Source: Aquila chrysaetos chrysaetos (Eukaryota > Chordata > Aves > Accipitriformes > Accipitridae). Taken from it: DNA of 64,000 bases. Position numbers and translations under genes: made by a program. The stretch lies in the NCBI RefSeq assembly GCF_900496995.4, contig NC_044018.1, positions 7,526,501 to 7,590,500 of the forward strand, written 5' to 3'. The notes under the pieces are model-generated. The model was not told where the DNA came from, did no database searches, and worked only from the letters and a program-made list of their open reading frames with translations. Of this stretch, positions 13,201 to 24,998 are shown piece after piece (position 1 is the first letter of the stretch; each line of letters starts with the position of its first letter).

Positions 13201-16200
13201 CAAAGCAATCTGCTCAGGGATCCAGCATCACTGGTACCATAAACCCTGACATAGATCCAGAGAGGGAAGCCTGCTGAGATGCTGCTATAGCACAGGAAGA
13301 ATATCCGAGGAGTCTCAAGAGTACACCGAGATTGTGGGTGGCAGCTTTCAGGGTCTTGTCAGACAGCATTCGATCTTCCCTCCCAGGAAAAGCATCCTCT
13401 GGAAGTGCGGTCTGGTGAGCTCCTTAGTCTTCAGGCTGTATCATTAGCAATCACTTTTTCTTGTTTTTCAGTCAGTTCTCAGAAGCAAACTTGTCATTGC
13501 CAGATCACTTCCAGTTCCAGGAGAAAAATCCTGCGTTGGTTTTGGATGCGAAGTCACCATTTCTGACTCACATTGGTTTCTCGAGCCCTCTCGAACTTTT
13601 TCTCTTAAATTGTCTTTTTTAAAGATGCCAGAAATACACAGATGCTTTACTGGTACTGTAATCACATTGGGAACTTGGACACCTAGGACAGCTATGGGCT
13701 GAAAGAGCAACGCTCACAGATATGGCTGGGTCTGTTACTTTGGAGCAGCACAGTGCTATTTCGAGAAAGGAAAGCAATTCATGCAAAGAACAGTTTAGAA
13801 AAAGCATTGGATGTCTCTGAGCTCTGCTGTTCCTGGGTGGTCTAGAGGCTCCAAAAACACAGGAGCTGGAGGAAGGAGAACTACTTCTGTCCCTTCAAAA
13901 CAATTCATCCATTTAAACAAAAGTCCCCTTACACCAAGAATGAGGCAAGGATCATTCCACATAAAAGGGGCCTTTAAAGACCTTTGCAAGAAATGTAATG
14001 TACAAATTACTGCCTTTTTGAAAGCCAAAGGATGTTTTTCCAGCATGGCACCACATCCCCAGCAAAGTGCTGCGGGGAGCTTATGTTTCACTCACGGTAC
14101 AGAGTAACATCAGACTCCAAACACAACCAGAAAATAAACAAGCCAAGTCAATACTCTGCCAGAAACTGTAAAGAAAGATACCTTTGCACTTAGATGTCCC
14201 ATTTCAGGGTTTTTAAACGCCACTTTCCATCACATCATTATAGCTTATATTTCTTCATGAAGTCATAATGGAAAGGGAAAGGTGTTTTCTCATAGCTCAA
14301 AGAAAGAAATTAGACTTTGTTCCTATCTGCTGTCACTATTTGTCCTCAGAAAGTGTTTGCTCCAAAAACATAAGCTTATTATGCAGGAGAAATGATTGAA
14401 GTTCTCAGGAGGTGCCAAAGTGGCAATGTTTGTATTTGGCAAAGGATGCAAAGCCTTGGCAGAAATAGGTCCCCCTCAAGACTGCATTTGCCCTATTCAA
14501 GCTCAACCTCAACAAGAGGATTTGCTTTCCTTTGCAGTCACCCAGCTTTGCTCAGAACAATGTCCTTCAACAGAAAAAAAAAAAAAATCCAAAACCAGGT
14601 TTTGGTTTTTCCCTTCCACCCCCCAAACCACATGTTGTTCAACAGAAAAATGGCAGATGAACCAATGAAAGCCAAGATCCATTCCAGTGCCATGAAAAAA
14701 AGGGTTTCCTTAGCAGTTAAGTGGAAAAGAGGTAGCAGAGATCCACAACCAGCTAGGAGAAACAGAGAAGGAGGAGAGATCAACCACAGGAATGTGGTCT
14801 GCCGCAATTTACAGTCCTAGCCATAGTTGGGCAATCTAGGAGTGAAAGGGGAGGAGGGCTTTAAAAGGTTACTCAGCAAAGGAGTAACGTAGGAGGAGTT
14901 GGGACATCTCAGAGAAAAATGCTTCCAAAGAATGATGGATTGGGCATTAGCACAATGTCATACTCCCCTCCATTCATTAGAAGTTCCTCTAGAAGGATAG
15001 CTGATAAGAAAATGGGACATACTCTTTGGAGAACTTACTTTTTAATTTAATTTCTTTAAGACAAAACAAAACAAAATCCCCAACTGAGTATTTTTGCAAA
15101 GCACTTTAGACTCCTTTATTGTAGAATGAAAAAATAAAACCTGCTTGGATTTGCTTAAGTCTTGGGAGGGGGTGCTGCAGCTTTAGTTTTACCAATTAAT
15201 TTTGTCATTGGGATGGAAGGGAAAAAGAGAAAGCAGGTGGAACAAAGCATAAAATCAGGCGGTCATTTTCTTGAATTAAAAATTACATCCATATTTTTAA
15301 ATGTTTCTGGATGATTCTGACGGTACGGAGTGGTTTGGAAAGCAACCATGTATTTGCAAGCACACAAGTGCACTGTGAAGCCATCACTGACGCATGTAGA
15401 TGGGTAACTTACTTACCACCAGTCTACTCCCACACCCCAAATCAGTGACTTCTCTGGCACTGAAAAATGAGACTGTCCCTCAGGTCCCTCAGGAACTGGT
15501 CCCAGAAGAGCAGGCCAGCAAATTGTGCCATTTTTGACAGGTTGTATTAATAGCGATGGAGATCACGGATGCCTGGCCATGCTCATGGTCTTGACCACAG
15601 TGCCCTAGGACTACGTCAACAGCCTTTTGCCAGAAGAGGGTGGCTCCATTCCCTTGGTTCTTATTGAAGATGCAGCACTAGGAAACCTTGTTTGGTGATT
15701 AGAGGCCTGGCAGCAAGAGTCCCTTGTCACCCGTTCCCAACCTGCTAAAGGCTCTGATCAGAGATTTGTTGTGGAGCACATTGGTCCAGCACCTCGTCTC
15801 CTTCTGGGGACCTTCCTGAGCTGCCCACTGGTGATCAGAGAGAGGGAAAAGAGAATCAGTGTCGACATCATCAAACCTGCCTCTGGAGTTGTTCTGGCTG
15901 TATTTCGAGGCATTCAACCAAGGAATGTATCTCATACCTCCTCTCAGCAAGCAGACACCTCCCAGGGGAAATCATGGGCCAGTTGCACTCTTCTAGCTTT
16001 GAGGACAAAGCCAAGTCCACCTATCCTTCTGGAGAGTCCCACATGGGAACTGGTAGGCTTTCACGATATGAGCAAGTGTCCGCCAGAATGCACTTCCCAG
16101 AGCATCCATCGCACACACACCTCTGAGCAGCCTTCAGGTGGTCATGGTTCAGCCAACACATAACTTCCAGTGACATTGCACCAGTGACCCAGGGCTCCCT

Positions 16201-19200
16201 GATGCTATACTCCAAATGGTGACAATTACATCAGCGTTGCTGGAATAGGTCCATTCAGTGGTGGGTAACTGAAAATCCCCGAATCAACTCATTTGCTTAA
16301 ATACTACTAAATCACCGCATCCACTCAAAGTGAGCACCTTCAGACCAGGGGTGTAGCAAATGCACACATACTGCTACATAATGGTGAGCTGCAGTGTAAT
16401 GAACCAAAACCATTACTGCATTTTTTGTGAATTATGCTTAACTGACAGGCCATGAGACAACCACAAAAACAGACTAACAGACAAAGGGAAAAGTGAGGAA
16501 ATTACATGAAGGGGCAAGCTGCACCCATTCTAATGAGTGGACAAGGCAAGGCAAGCAACACTGAGAATTTTTTTGGGGGGTATCTAAGGACACTAGAAGC
16601 TCAGATCCGATTATTAAAACTTCACTATGACGGAGACCTCAGTAATGATTGTGAGCAGAAGGATTTCTGGGCCAGTCTAAGATGATTAATTGCTTGTGAT
16701 GCCTCCAGAAACTCAAGAGAGTGCATGCAGCACAAGAGGAAATTCAGATTCCCCACAGCACTACGAGCATATGCTTTACATCCCAGCAGTACAACGACCA
16801 AATGAGCTCGCTTTATTTGTGTAGCCCCTGGGGTGCTGGGAAAGATGGCAGGCAAGGGGTTAAGTAGTGGTACTGCGGTTTCTGGAAGGGAAAGGCACGC
16901 CTCATTAACTGGCTGGAATTCATCGAGGATATGAACACCAGGGTGGACATGGGAAAGGCAGCAAACACCATATTACCAAGATTTTCAGGGTACATTGAAC
17001 ACAGGTCCGCAAAAGAGGTCAGTGCCGATGGACCGGATGATAGCAGGAGGTGAAAACAGCCCTGAGAAGTCAAGGGCGATGGGGAGCGAATGGGAGAGCA
17101 TAGTGGGTATCTAACTGGAACAGCCTACCTCTCTGCAGTCTCTCCACACACAACTGTGACTTCTTCTGTAACCGGCCCCAGCTATCCCACCAGACAGGAG
17201 GATGACGAATGTGCGGTTGACTCTTCGAAAGTCTGAGCCATCATTTCCACGTGTTCGGCCTCTCCCAGGAGTATGACCCTTAACTTTCCAACCCATCACA
17301 TTCATTTACAAAGCTAATTTGGTACGAGTTATCGAACTGTAATTAAAAGACTCTGTGGTTACTAATCCAAGTATCCTGTAATTTGTAGAAGCGTGAAAGT
17401 GTCAGGGTACGTAGCACAGGCACTTCACTTCCCGAGGCTCACCTGCCATAAGCCTGCAGCCCAGCAGACAGTACATGGCAACTGCCATGCTATCTCCTTT
17501 AAATACAGTATCATGTGCTTCTCCCTATTACCAACTGGCCAAGCAACTCAGAGTCCAGGATTGCTCTGTTAGCCTCTGTTATAAAATTATAAAGGCAAAC
17601 TGAGGCATAAAGAATAGATTCACATGGAAAATGGCCTCAGCATCTTTTTATCCAAAAGGTCACTTATTAGGAAATTCATTCATGAAACACGAAAAGTTGA
17701 TTTCAACTCCTTTATCTGTCTTGGGGAATTTGAACAGTGTTATTCTGGAAACAATATTTCACTTTAATGTAAAAAATTAAATAAACATGGAAGTAAGAGA
17801 GCAGAGCTATGCATAACCTCCTACAAGAGGGATGCACATTAGGCTGGTGGAAAAGCATTTATCCTCTCTTCCCGGGCTCTACGAGTGTTTAAATGTTTCG
17901 TATGACATGGTGAGTACAACACAAAAGATTGAAACCAGACAAGTCCAAAGCTCTGTGTGCGTAAGATACTCTTCTGTGGGGTGAGAAATATGGATTTGGC
18001 GCCCTCCCACAGTGAATCCAGCTCTTCTATACTCCAGGTGAGTGGTTTTGCTCCGTTAGTTGATAAAGGAAAACCACCAACTCCTGCCCCACGAATCTTG
18101 ATTGTGTTTTTTTCCTCCAGACAAACTATTCAGCACTTGGGGGAGAAATCCAGAAATAGTTACAGAATGACTTGAAGTCTTTTACTTACGGTAGCTCAAA
18201 GGATTGTATTTTTTCTTTTTCTTTAGTCAAAGCCTTTTTAGAAATGCATGGTCCTGAGACAAAAGGAGCTAGAAGGTATGTAAAAGTATTGCATGTGCTG
18301 TGAAGACAGTGAGTCTACTTTTGTTACATCTTCTTACCTAGGGCAAGGCTGAGCTGGGCTTGTCTGTTCAACTCTGAAAAGCAACGTGTGCAACCTGCTC
18401 CTTTGTATTGCAAGCTTCGGCTGGAAGATTTACAACAGTACTAGCAATGCTAAGGGAGCATTGTTCATCCATTTGTAACTTGGGTTCAGTTGTGATTTAC
18501 ATTTGAAGCAGATATTTTAATCCCTCAGTTGCATATGAGACACACTCAGACTTACTGCACTTGCTCTTTCCTCTGGTCAAAAAAATTCATTTGGGAAAAT
18601 CGTATACATAAATCCATTCATTTATAGCATTTTTAAAATCAGTTTTGCAAGCTATGTCCCAGGACACAACGTTCTAAATCTGAAAATTTGCTGTCCCTTA
18701 ATCACCAGGGTTGAGGGACTGTATCTTGTTATAGGGGAAAACACATGGCCAACAAAACTGATCCCGCTGACCTCATTCTGTCATTTCCCTCCTCAACACC
18801 CTCAGCAGAGCGCATTCGACATTCCAGCTAAAGCAGAGCACCTGGCGATGCATCCAGGGTTTGGGACCTGCCTCCTGCTTTATTTCTAAGTATCAGCTGC
18901 AAAATTACATCCAAGGTCAATACTGAGTCTTTCCAGTTAAACCTTCATGGGACCGGGACTGGGACCAGGACTCACCCTGCAGTACTAGCATTGCCTTCGC
19001 AGGCGAAGCCACCTCTCTTCAGCCAGCCTTACCTCTGACGTTGCCAGTACCACCAGTTGCAGTTACTCAACTTTGCTCTCACCCTGCAAAAGCCAAGTTG
19101 TCGGCACTTCAGATGCCGCTTTCGTCACCCAGAGAAGGAGCCCCACCGTGACTACAAAGAGTGCCAAGAAGGCCCTTGGTGTCGGGGTCTGTCCCACCAT

Positions 19201-19889
19201 GCAGCTGTTTGGCACAGCACATGAACCCTTGCAATCCCACTCTAACATCCTCAGTCATCTTGTGGGCAGGTCCACCCATCTTCATCTCTCTGAGGCTAGG
19301 GAAAAGCTCTGGGCATTCAGAGCTTTTGGTCATTATCTGCTTTGCTGGCATTTTGTGAACTCTTAAGTCACAAGCACGCCTAAGAGGAGCACATCCCAAA
19401 GCCCTGCAGGCTGCAGCAGCGTCATACAGACTTGAAAAACACCAAGTTTTATGACTGAAGTGATGTGAACTGGTGCCTGGGAGTGAGTAGGTGGTGATAT
19501 CCCATTGAACCCTCCATGGGACAACTGAAGGAGCACTAAAATATACTTCAACTTTTTTCCATGTATTTTTTCATTCATTTAACATTTGCTTCTGGCCCAG
19601 GTACGACTTGGGTCTGGGGGACAGACTCAAAGCATCACGAAATCACTGGGACTCCTTCCCTTGGTGCAGGTAGGCTTTGGGCTGGCCCCCTGAGAACCAA
19701 CACATTGCTCTGCTGCTCCTGCCCATGTGCAACACAGAAGTAGACCGATGGGCTGCAGCCTAAGGACAAAGTGCCTCCAGCTTCCTGCAGGCAGAAGTTG
19801 CCAACCTTGATTGCTTGCAGAGGTGTGCTAGTCTTCCAAAGCATCTCCCTCGAGCAACACCTATGCCAAAAGTAAGGATGCAAATTCAA
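13201..19889. other. Flank downstream of EVA1A, no gene recognised (proximal part)
   Basis: No exon with family resemblance was found. Open frames reach 142 codons (plus 14392-14820) but look non-coding. An A14 run lies at 14574-14587 and a weak MIR-like fragment at 17586-17640. A short GGGACCGGGACTGGGACCAGG repeat lies near 18951-18971. Confidence 0.6.
17586..17640 (-). mobile_element. Possible MIR-like fragment, antisense
   Basis: ATTATAAAGGCAAACTGAGGCATAAAGAA resembles inverted MIR (ATGGGGAAACTGAGGCACAGAGA). Very short, so the call is weak. Confidence 0.35.
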
Positions 19890-19910
19890 ATGTATTGAAG
19901 CAAGCCAGAG

Positions 19911-19916
19911 TTTATT
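19911..19916 (-). terminator. EVA1A: Most distal poly(A) signal candidate for EVA1A
   Basis: The minus strand reads GCTAAATAAACTC, containing AATAAA outside low-complexity sequence, about 1.08 kb after the stop. It is one of three alternatives. Confidence 0.4.
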
Positions 19917-19989
19917 TAGCATTCATTACCCATTCTGTTGTCATATGTGGCTTCTTCTGTCTCCATTTTCCTCTGGTAAACATATACCT

Positions 19990-20004
19990 TTTATTTTTTT
20001 TATT
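19990..20004 (-). terminator. EVA1A: Tandem distal poly(A) signals for EVA1A
   Basis: Two overlapping-context AATAAA hexamers lie on the minus strand at 19999-20004 and 19990-19995, inside an A/T-rich tract about 1 kb after the stop. The low-complexity setting lowers confidence, but position and spacing suit a distal 3' end. Confidence 0.45.
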
Positions 20005-20110
20005 TTTTTAATAAAATATATAAAACATTGTGCATTGCTATCCATAGGAAAACTGTAGTTTAACAACAACAAAAAAAGAATAAGGCACATTCCTGTGCAG
20101 CATCTTCAAA

Positions 20111-20130
20111 TATATATATATATATATATT
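20111..20130. repeat. (TA)n microsatellite in the EVA1A 3' UTR
   Basis: About ten TA units followed by TTTAAAAC, inside the probable 3' UTR. It is likely to be length-variable. Confidence 0.9.
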
Positions 20131-20845
20131 TAAAACAAAACAAAAAGAAAACCCTTTTCAACCTCTTTGAGGTTGTTAACTTCTCACCAGTCACTGACAC
20201 ATCTCTTATATTACCATAATTTCACTGTTGGAGGTGGGTTGGGTTGTGTTTGGCAGGGGCCAGCAGGGAGAGCAGACTCAAAAAAATAATAGGATTTTAT
20301 CCCTGAGGTGTCAGTAAAAAAAAAAAATAAATGTTCCCATTGAAAAGGAAGATGAAAAGACAGCCATAAATAACTGAATACACTATGGCAAACATCCAAG
20401 CACCGAGATGATTTCACGATGGAAGAATCCCCCTCCCCCCCATCCCCCAGTTCTTAACAAGTCATATTTGCCGTTGGGTTTTAATTAGGTTAATCTCGTG
20501 GCTTCTGAAGTCACAAGACAATCGGTCAGGATGCACCTCCCCCTCCCTTCCCAAATCATCTTTCCAGATTTGTCGTTTTGTTCACGATTCTCCCACAGTC
20601 CTCAGGAAAGGGAAACCAAAAAACCTTAAATGAACACCAAAACCTAGACGACTTCTTTCTCCAGCCAAGAGAGGAGCACTCGTACCGCAGCACGCCAAAC
20701 TCCACGTCGCACGTGGGAGGACTGTTATTGTCACCTTCCCGCCTGCTACTAAGAAATGAAGTTGGCAACCGCCGCTGTTGAAACCAGAAAGTGTCCGTGA
20801 AGAGGGGCGATAGCAATATGTCAGGGAGAAGGAGACGGGGAAAGC

Positions 20846-20851
20846 TTTATT
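20846..20851 (-). terminator. EVA1A: Proximal poly(A) signal candidate for EVA1A
   Basis: The minus strand reads GCAATAAAGC, a perfect AATAAA about 140 nt after the EVA1A stop codon. A pyrimidine-rich stretch follows within 40 nt. Use of this site would give a very short 3' UTR. Confidence 0.5.
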
Positions 20852-20991
20852 GCTGTCCATCCACACTGCTCCAGGTAGCACGCCTGGAAGGAAAAGGGGA
20901 GACACCCACGTAATATTCCTTCCCACCCTCTCCTCTATCACGTGTGGAGAAGCCCCGGGGTGCAGGGCAGGACGGTTGGACTCCCCATCGC

Positions 20992-21362
20992 TTAGTAGTA
21001 GCAGTTGAGGCTCCTGGTCCCTGGGATGTCCGGCTGGCCGTTCATCCAGATCTCCCGGATGATGCGCTCCCGCTCCTCCAGCCGCTGAGCCCGCTCCAGC
21101 TCCTCCGCCGAAGTGAAGACGTTCATGTTCAAAGTCCTCTCGAACCTGCGGTGCCTGCGGGCCGACAGGTCCGAAGTGGTGTCCGAATCGTCATCGCTGT
21201 CGCTGCTGTCGCTATCGCTCTCCCGCTCCCGAGGAGGTTTTTTGGCGGAGGAGTGTTTGCAGTCAGTTCGGCAGGACACCCTTAGCACCAGGGCCAGCAG
21301 GGTCAAGACGAGTCCAATGCACACTCCGGAGACAAAATACAGAGCAGCCCGCTCGGGGTTTT
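20992..21362 (-). CDS. EVA1A: EVA1A terminal coding exon (residues 25-147)
   Basis: This exon encodes most of EVA1A (TMEM166/FAM176A), a small single-pass membrane protein of ER/lysosomal membranes linked to autophagy and apoptosis; that role is family knowledge. Translation begins in a split codon (G from the upstream exon plus AA here) giving ENPERAALYF, the family signature before the membrane segment. A hydrophobic helix follows at about residues 31-53, then a Cys/basic juxtamembrane stretch, an acidic Ser/Asp tract at about 73-89, the RRHRRFERTLN motif and the strongly conserved segment FTSAEELERAQRLEERERII, ending in ...SLNCYY with stop TAA at 20992-20994. The acceptor is a good one: a pyrimidine-rich tract then CAG immediately before 21362. 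The assembled 147 residues are close to the roughly 152 of human EVA1A. The family identity is very secure, and A rather than B or C is favoured by length and by the N-terminal exon. Confidence 0.96.
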
Positions 21363-22429
21363 CTGAAACGGGAAAGAAAATTACTGTCAAGAACAACCCT
21401 TAAAAGAGCAAAACACACGCAGCTCCTCTGTGCACATACCAACCACGGTCTCTGGAGGGGCACAGTTTCTAATGGTTGCTTTACTTCCATGCACTCCTTC
21501 GCCTCCTCCCCCCAGGGAAATCAGGAAGGGGAATTTAAGCGGTGCGTTTGCTGCCAAGGCATTTGCTCACATGCAGAACGTGGGTTCACTGCAGCCGTGT
21601 CTTGGAGCTGTCTGGAAGGAGGAGGAGCAGCCTGCAGAATTAAATGCTAATTCCTGTGGCTGCACGAGCGGGGTTGACACCGGGGTGCTGCACACCCAGC
21701 AGCAGCTAAGTGCATCTTGCTGTCGCATCCATTATCATCGCACCAGGAATAAAGATGGTTACAAAGCTTTATATGCTCTCTGTGCTGTGGCCCAGCTGAA
21801 ATGGGAAGCCTCGCAGTATGGAAAATGCATACTATTTATTCATAGGTTTCATTTGCTTATCTAAGGCAAGTGTGCTGGCTTTCCGCCCAGACCACCAAAC
21901 TGTATACTTGTGCTACGCAAGCATAGCTGGAGTCAGTGCACTAACAGGATGAATCTTGCATAGCCACATTTCAGAGGTGATACAACAAGACTCCAAAGTA
22001 TCCACAATGCCTTTTAAACTAGGTCATCTTGTTTATTTACTACCTTTTATTTTTTTTTTTTTTTTGGTTCATGGGACTACTTAGAAGCATAATTATGATA
22101 AATGTTGTTACTGCAATTCCCCCAGGCTGAATCATCTCCGTTTATAGGTACGCTGAATGGGTGAAGGTGAACCAAGCAGAAGTGTCAAGGCCAGCTCTAC
22201 TCTGCTGTGTCTGTTGGGAGTCCTGAGTTCAAGGACGGAGTCACTTCCTCAGATGAGTCTTATTCCCTTGAATTCAGTGATGGAGCTGTAACAGTTCCCA
22301 CCAGCTGAGAGCCTGACATTCGGCCCCAAAAGATCTCTGTAACTAAAAGGCTCTGCTCTACCTTCACTTCCCCCCACTGTGCTTTTAGAAACTGCCCTCT
22401 CCAGCTGATTTCCTTAAAACAAAGTCTGC

Positions 22430-22585
22430 AGAAGATGAATGGGAAACCATTTGGAGATATTCAAAACCCAACAGGACAAGACCTTGCTCTAACTTCAAAG
22501 CTGAATCTAAATTTGAAGTAGGGGGTTGGAGCAAGTGACCCCTGGAGACCCCTTCCAGCCTAATTTATTCCCCGATTCTGTGGTG
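22430..22585 (+). mobile_element. Old CR1 3' end in the EVA1A intron
   Basis: GGAGATATTCAAAACCC...GACAAGACCTT matches the CR1 end-of-ORF2 coding segment (LEIFK.RLD type). It is followed by GGGGGTTGGAGCAAGTGACCCCTGGAGACCCCTTCCAGCCTAATTTATTC and GATTCTGTGGTG, a diverged version of the CR1 3' UTR and tail. Confidence 0.75.
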
Positions 22586-24910
22586 AGAGCCCAAACACTG
22601 ACGTGTGCACAGTTCAAGGCAATGCATAGTTCAATGCCTGGAGGTGCTCATGGAACAGTTATAGGGACAAAACACTTTTATGCTCTTCACTTCTCTCCTA
22701 CCAAACAAATCTCAAAGATGACTGACAAGCCAAGGTAGAGGAAGATGTCATGGTAGCCTGAAACCCGGCTAATAAAACAGGAGGCTGTTGCTAGAGTGGT
22801 TGGTGTGGATGGCACAGGGGAAAAAAACAGGCTGAAGAGCGACTACAAAAACAGAGAAGAAAACTGCAGCAGATGCATTCAACAAGTCCAAAACAAGAAA
22901 GAGGAGAGAAATGCAGCGGTAGCTGGAAAGTCAAGTGAGACCAAAGCCAGAGGTTTTAAGCTAAGACATTTTGACAAAAGTGAGACAGCAAAAATCCAAA
23001 GGTAAAAGAGAAGATACCAGGGCAGACATGAAGGATGTGCCAATGGCTCTTGTAGCAGTCTGGCTGAGTGAAGGCCTGGCTCCGATGAAGTTAGTGGCAA
23101 TTCTGAACTCAAGTGACAGAACTCAAATTAAAACTGCAGTCCTGCTCGTGCAGTAGCAAAGCTGCTGCCCACCTGGTACTGTGTGAACGGTAAAGAAGTG
23201 GCCTAAATTCCAGAGATTTGAAAACCCCGGGAAAAGTGGAATCACAGCCCGACATGGCTTCTCCATGTGCAGTACAACTCAGGACAGTAACTGCAAAGCT
23301 TTCTTTGCAAGTAGCCCTAAGGAGGACACACAGGGTGTGGGAAGAACGAACGAGCAGGACTGATCTGTTCGTCCTGGAAGACGCTTGGTGCAGTCTGCCT
23401 CCGCTCTGCCTGGCTGACACGGTGCCAGGCACACTTTCCTGAGCACCACGCTCCTGCACACACATGGGCTTGATTTGGTTGCATTAGTTCCACTGTTTGC
23501 TCTTTTAAAGCAACTCATTAAAAAAACCATAGATTGGAGCCTGAGACGCAGACACATGTGGTTTCTCTTCCCCCGCTTTTGTCCGTGTCCTGCTTTTTCT
23601 TTCTCCTCCACACTCCTTTTTCCATGCTACTGTATCAGCTCATGAGCAAGCTGCACCTCAATTGCTACCTAAGCAACCATTTTTCATCCCCTGCTTGTGC
23701 TTGTATGTATAGCCCTTCATGCAGTGCAATGGCTGTAATTGAATCTTTGGGCTCCAGTGGCATTTATGAGCTCCTACAGCTACTCTGTCAACATCTGAGA
23801 CACTGTCTGGACTTCCTCACTGAGCTGTAACCCTACGTTCAACTGCAGTCTTGACATTTATCATATGTACAATCCACTCGCACAGCAACATCTCTTTTTT
23901 TCACAGCAGAAAGAGCAACTTAAGCTAAAAAACATGGGCTCTGCTTTTTCTCAGTTGAAGTAGCCAAATCAGCAATAGCCTAGATTTGGGGGTTTGACAG
24001 TTGATTTTGAGAGCCTCCCCCATTGCGTGTTCTATTTGCAAAGACTAAAAAGGGGCATTCTCTTCAGCAAATGGATGCTCAGCATCTTCCAAAAACTTGA
24101 CAGTGGTTCAGATTCATCATGCCAACACTGAAGCTCCTCAAAACACTCATTATATTTGAAAAAAACTCTTTAAAAGTGTATGGACATCAGTAGCAGGAGT
24201 TAACATAATTTTGATACGCATTTGTGTGTGTGTGTACACCTGCTAAGACATGGATTTTGACCGGTGCAGCTTTTTCTTCCACTGCTGTGGATGACAGCTC
24301 AGAGCTATGTTTTTCTCCTAAACTCCTAGCAAGACCCAGTTGCTGTCAATCTCTGTAGCTGGGGTTACCTTTCCCCTTCCTGGTATTTCTCTTTGTGGAC
24401 TGAAAGCATTGATGAAAATGTCACTGATTCAAGCCTGAATTTAATCCATGCAGACAAAAGATATATGCTCTTTATTACCCTCTATACAAAAGCCACCATT
24501 TTCTAGGCGCTCAAACTGCCCAAAAATTAGAAACACATTTTATTGTGTTTTTCCAACCAAACCAGCAGCAATTACGGAGCCTGTTTCCTGAGGGCTAACA
24601 ATCTGCTGGGAGCATCAGCCCAGACTGCCATTAATTCCCCAGGAAATGCCCCAGGCCAAGGTTGTTATTGCTATTATAATAAATTGTTTCAATAAATAAA
24701 AACCAATCTAGGCATTAACGCTGCTGGCTTCCTGTGATAGCTTCATGCATTCAGAAACCTCAGTGGGGAGGAAAATTTCAGAGGCCCCCAGTAAAAGCTT
24801 CAGCATTAAGCATGGCCAGACAAACAGTAGGAGCAATATCTTCTAGGGAATTTACAGTTAGCCCCACAGGCTGCCGAAATCCCCTGGTAGAACAGAGGAA
24901 GCTCTCCAGG

Positions 24911-24998
24911 AGCCCCTTATTAATAAGGCTCAGGCCAAGCAGTCTAAAAGTTGGAATGATCTCCCCTGGGTTGTTTTTTGGAAGCCCCTTGTTAATAA
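24911..24998. repeat. Pair of 16-bp direct repeats in the EVA1A intron
   Basis: AGCCCCTTATTAATAA at 24911-24926 and AGCCCCTTGTTAATAA at 24983-24998 differ by one base and are 72 bp apart. Both are preceded by similar CTC..C.GG text. Confidence 0.75.

Larger units (their letters stand above)
19890..20991 (-). other. EVA1A: EVA1A 3' untranslated region (probable extent)
   Basis: The sequence after the EVA1A stop, reading toward lower coordinates, has no further coding signal. It contains three groups of minus-strand polyadenylation hexamers, a (TA)n run at 20111-20130 and A/T homopolymers. The far boundary is an inference from the last AATAAA at 19911-19916; a short UTR ending near 20830 is also possible. 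No transcript evidence is available. Confidence 0.55.

Noticed and set aside
20944..21285. 113-codon open frame on the plus strand over the EVA1A exon
   Set aside because: It is the shadow of the EVA1A coding strand; the minus-strand frame carries the conserved protein.
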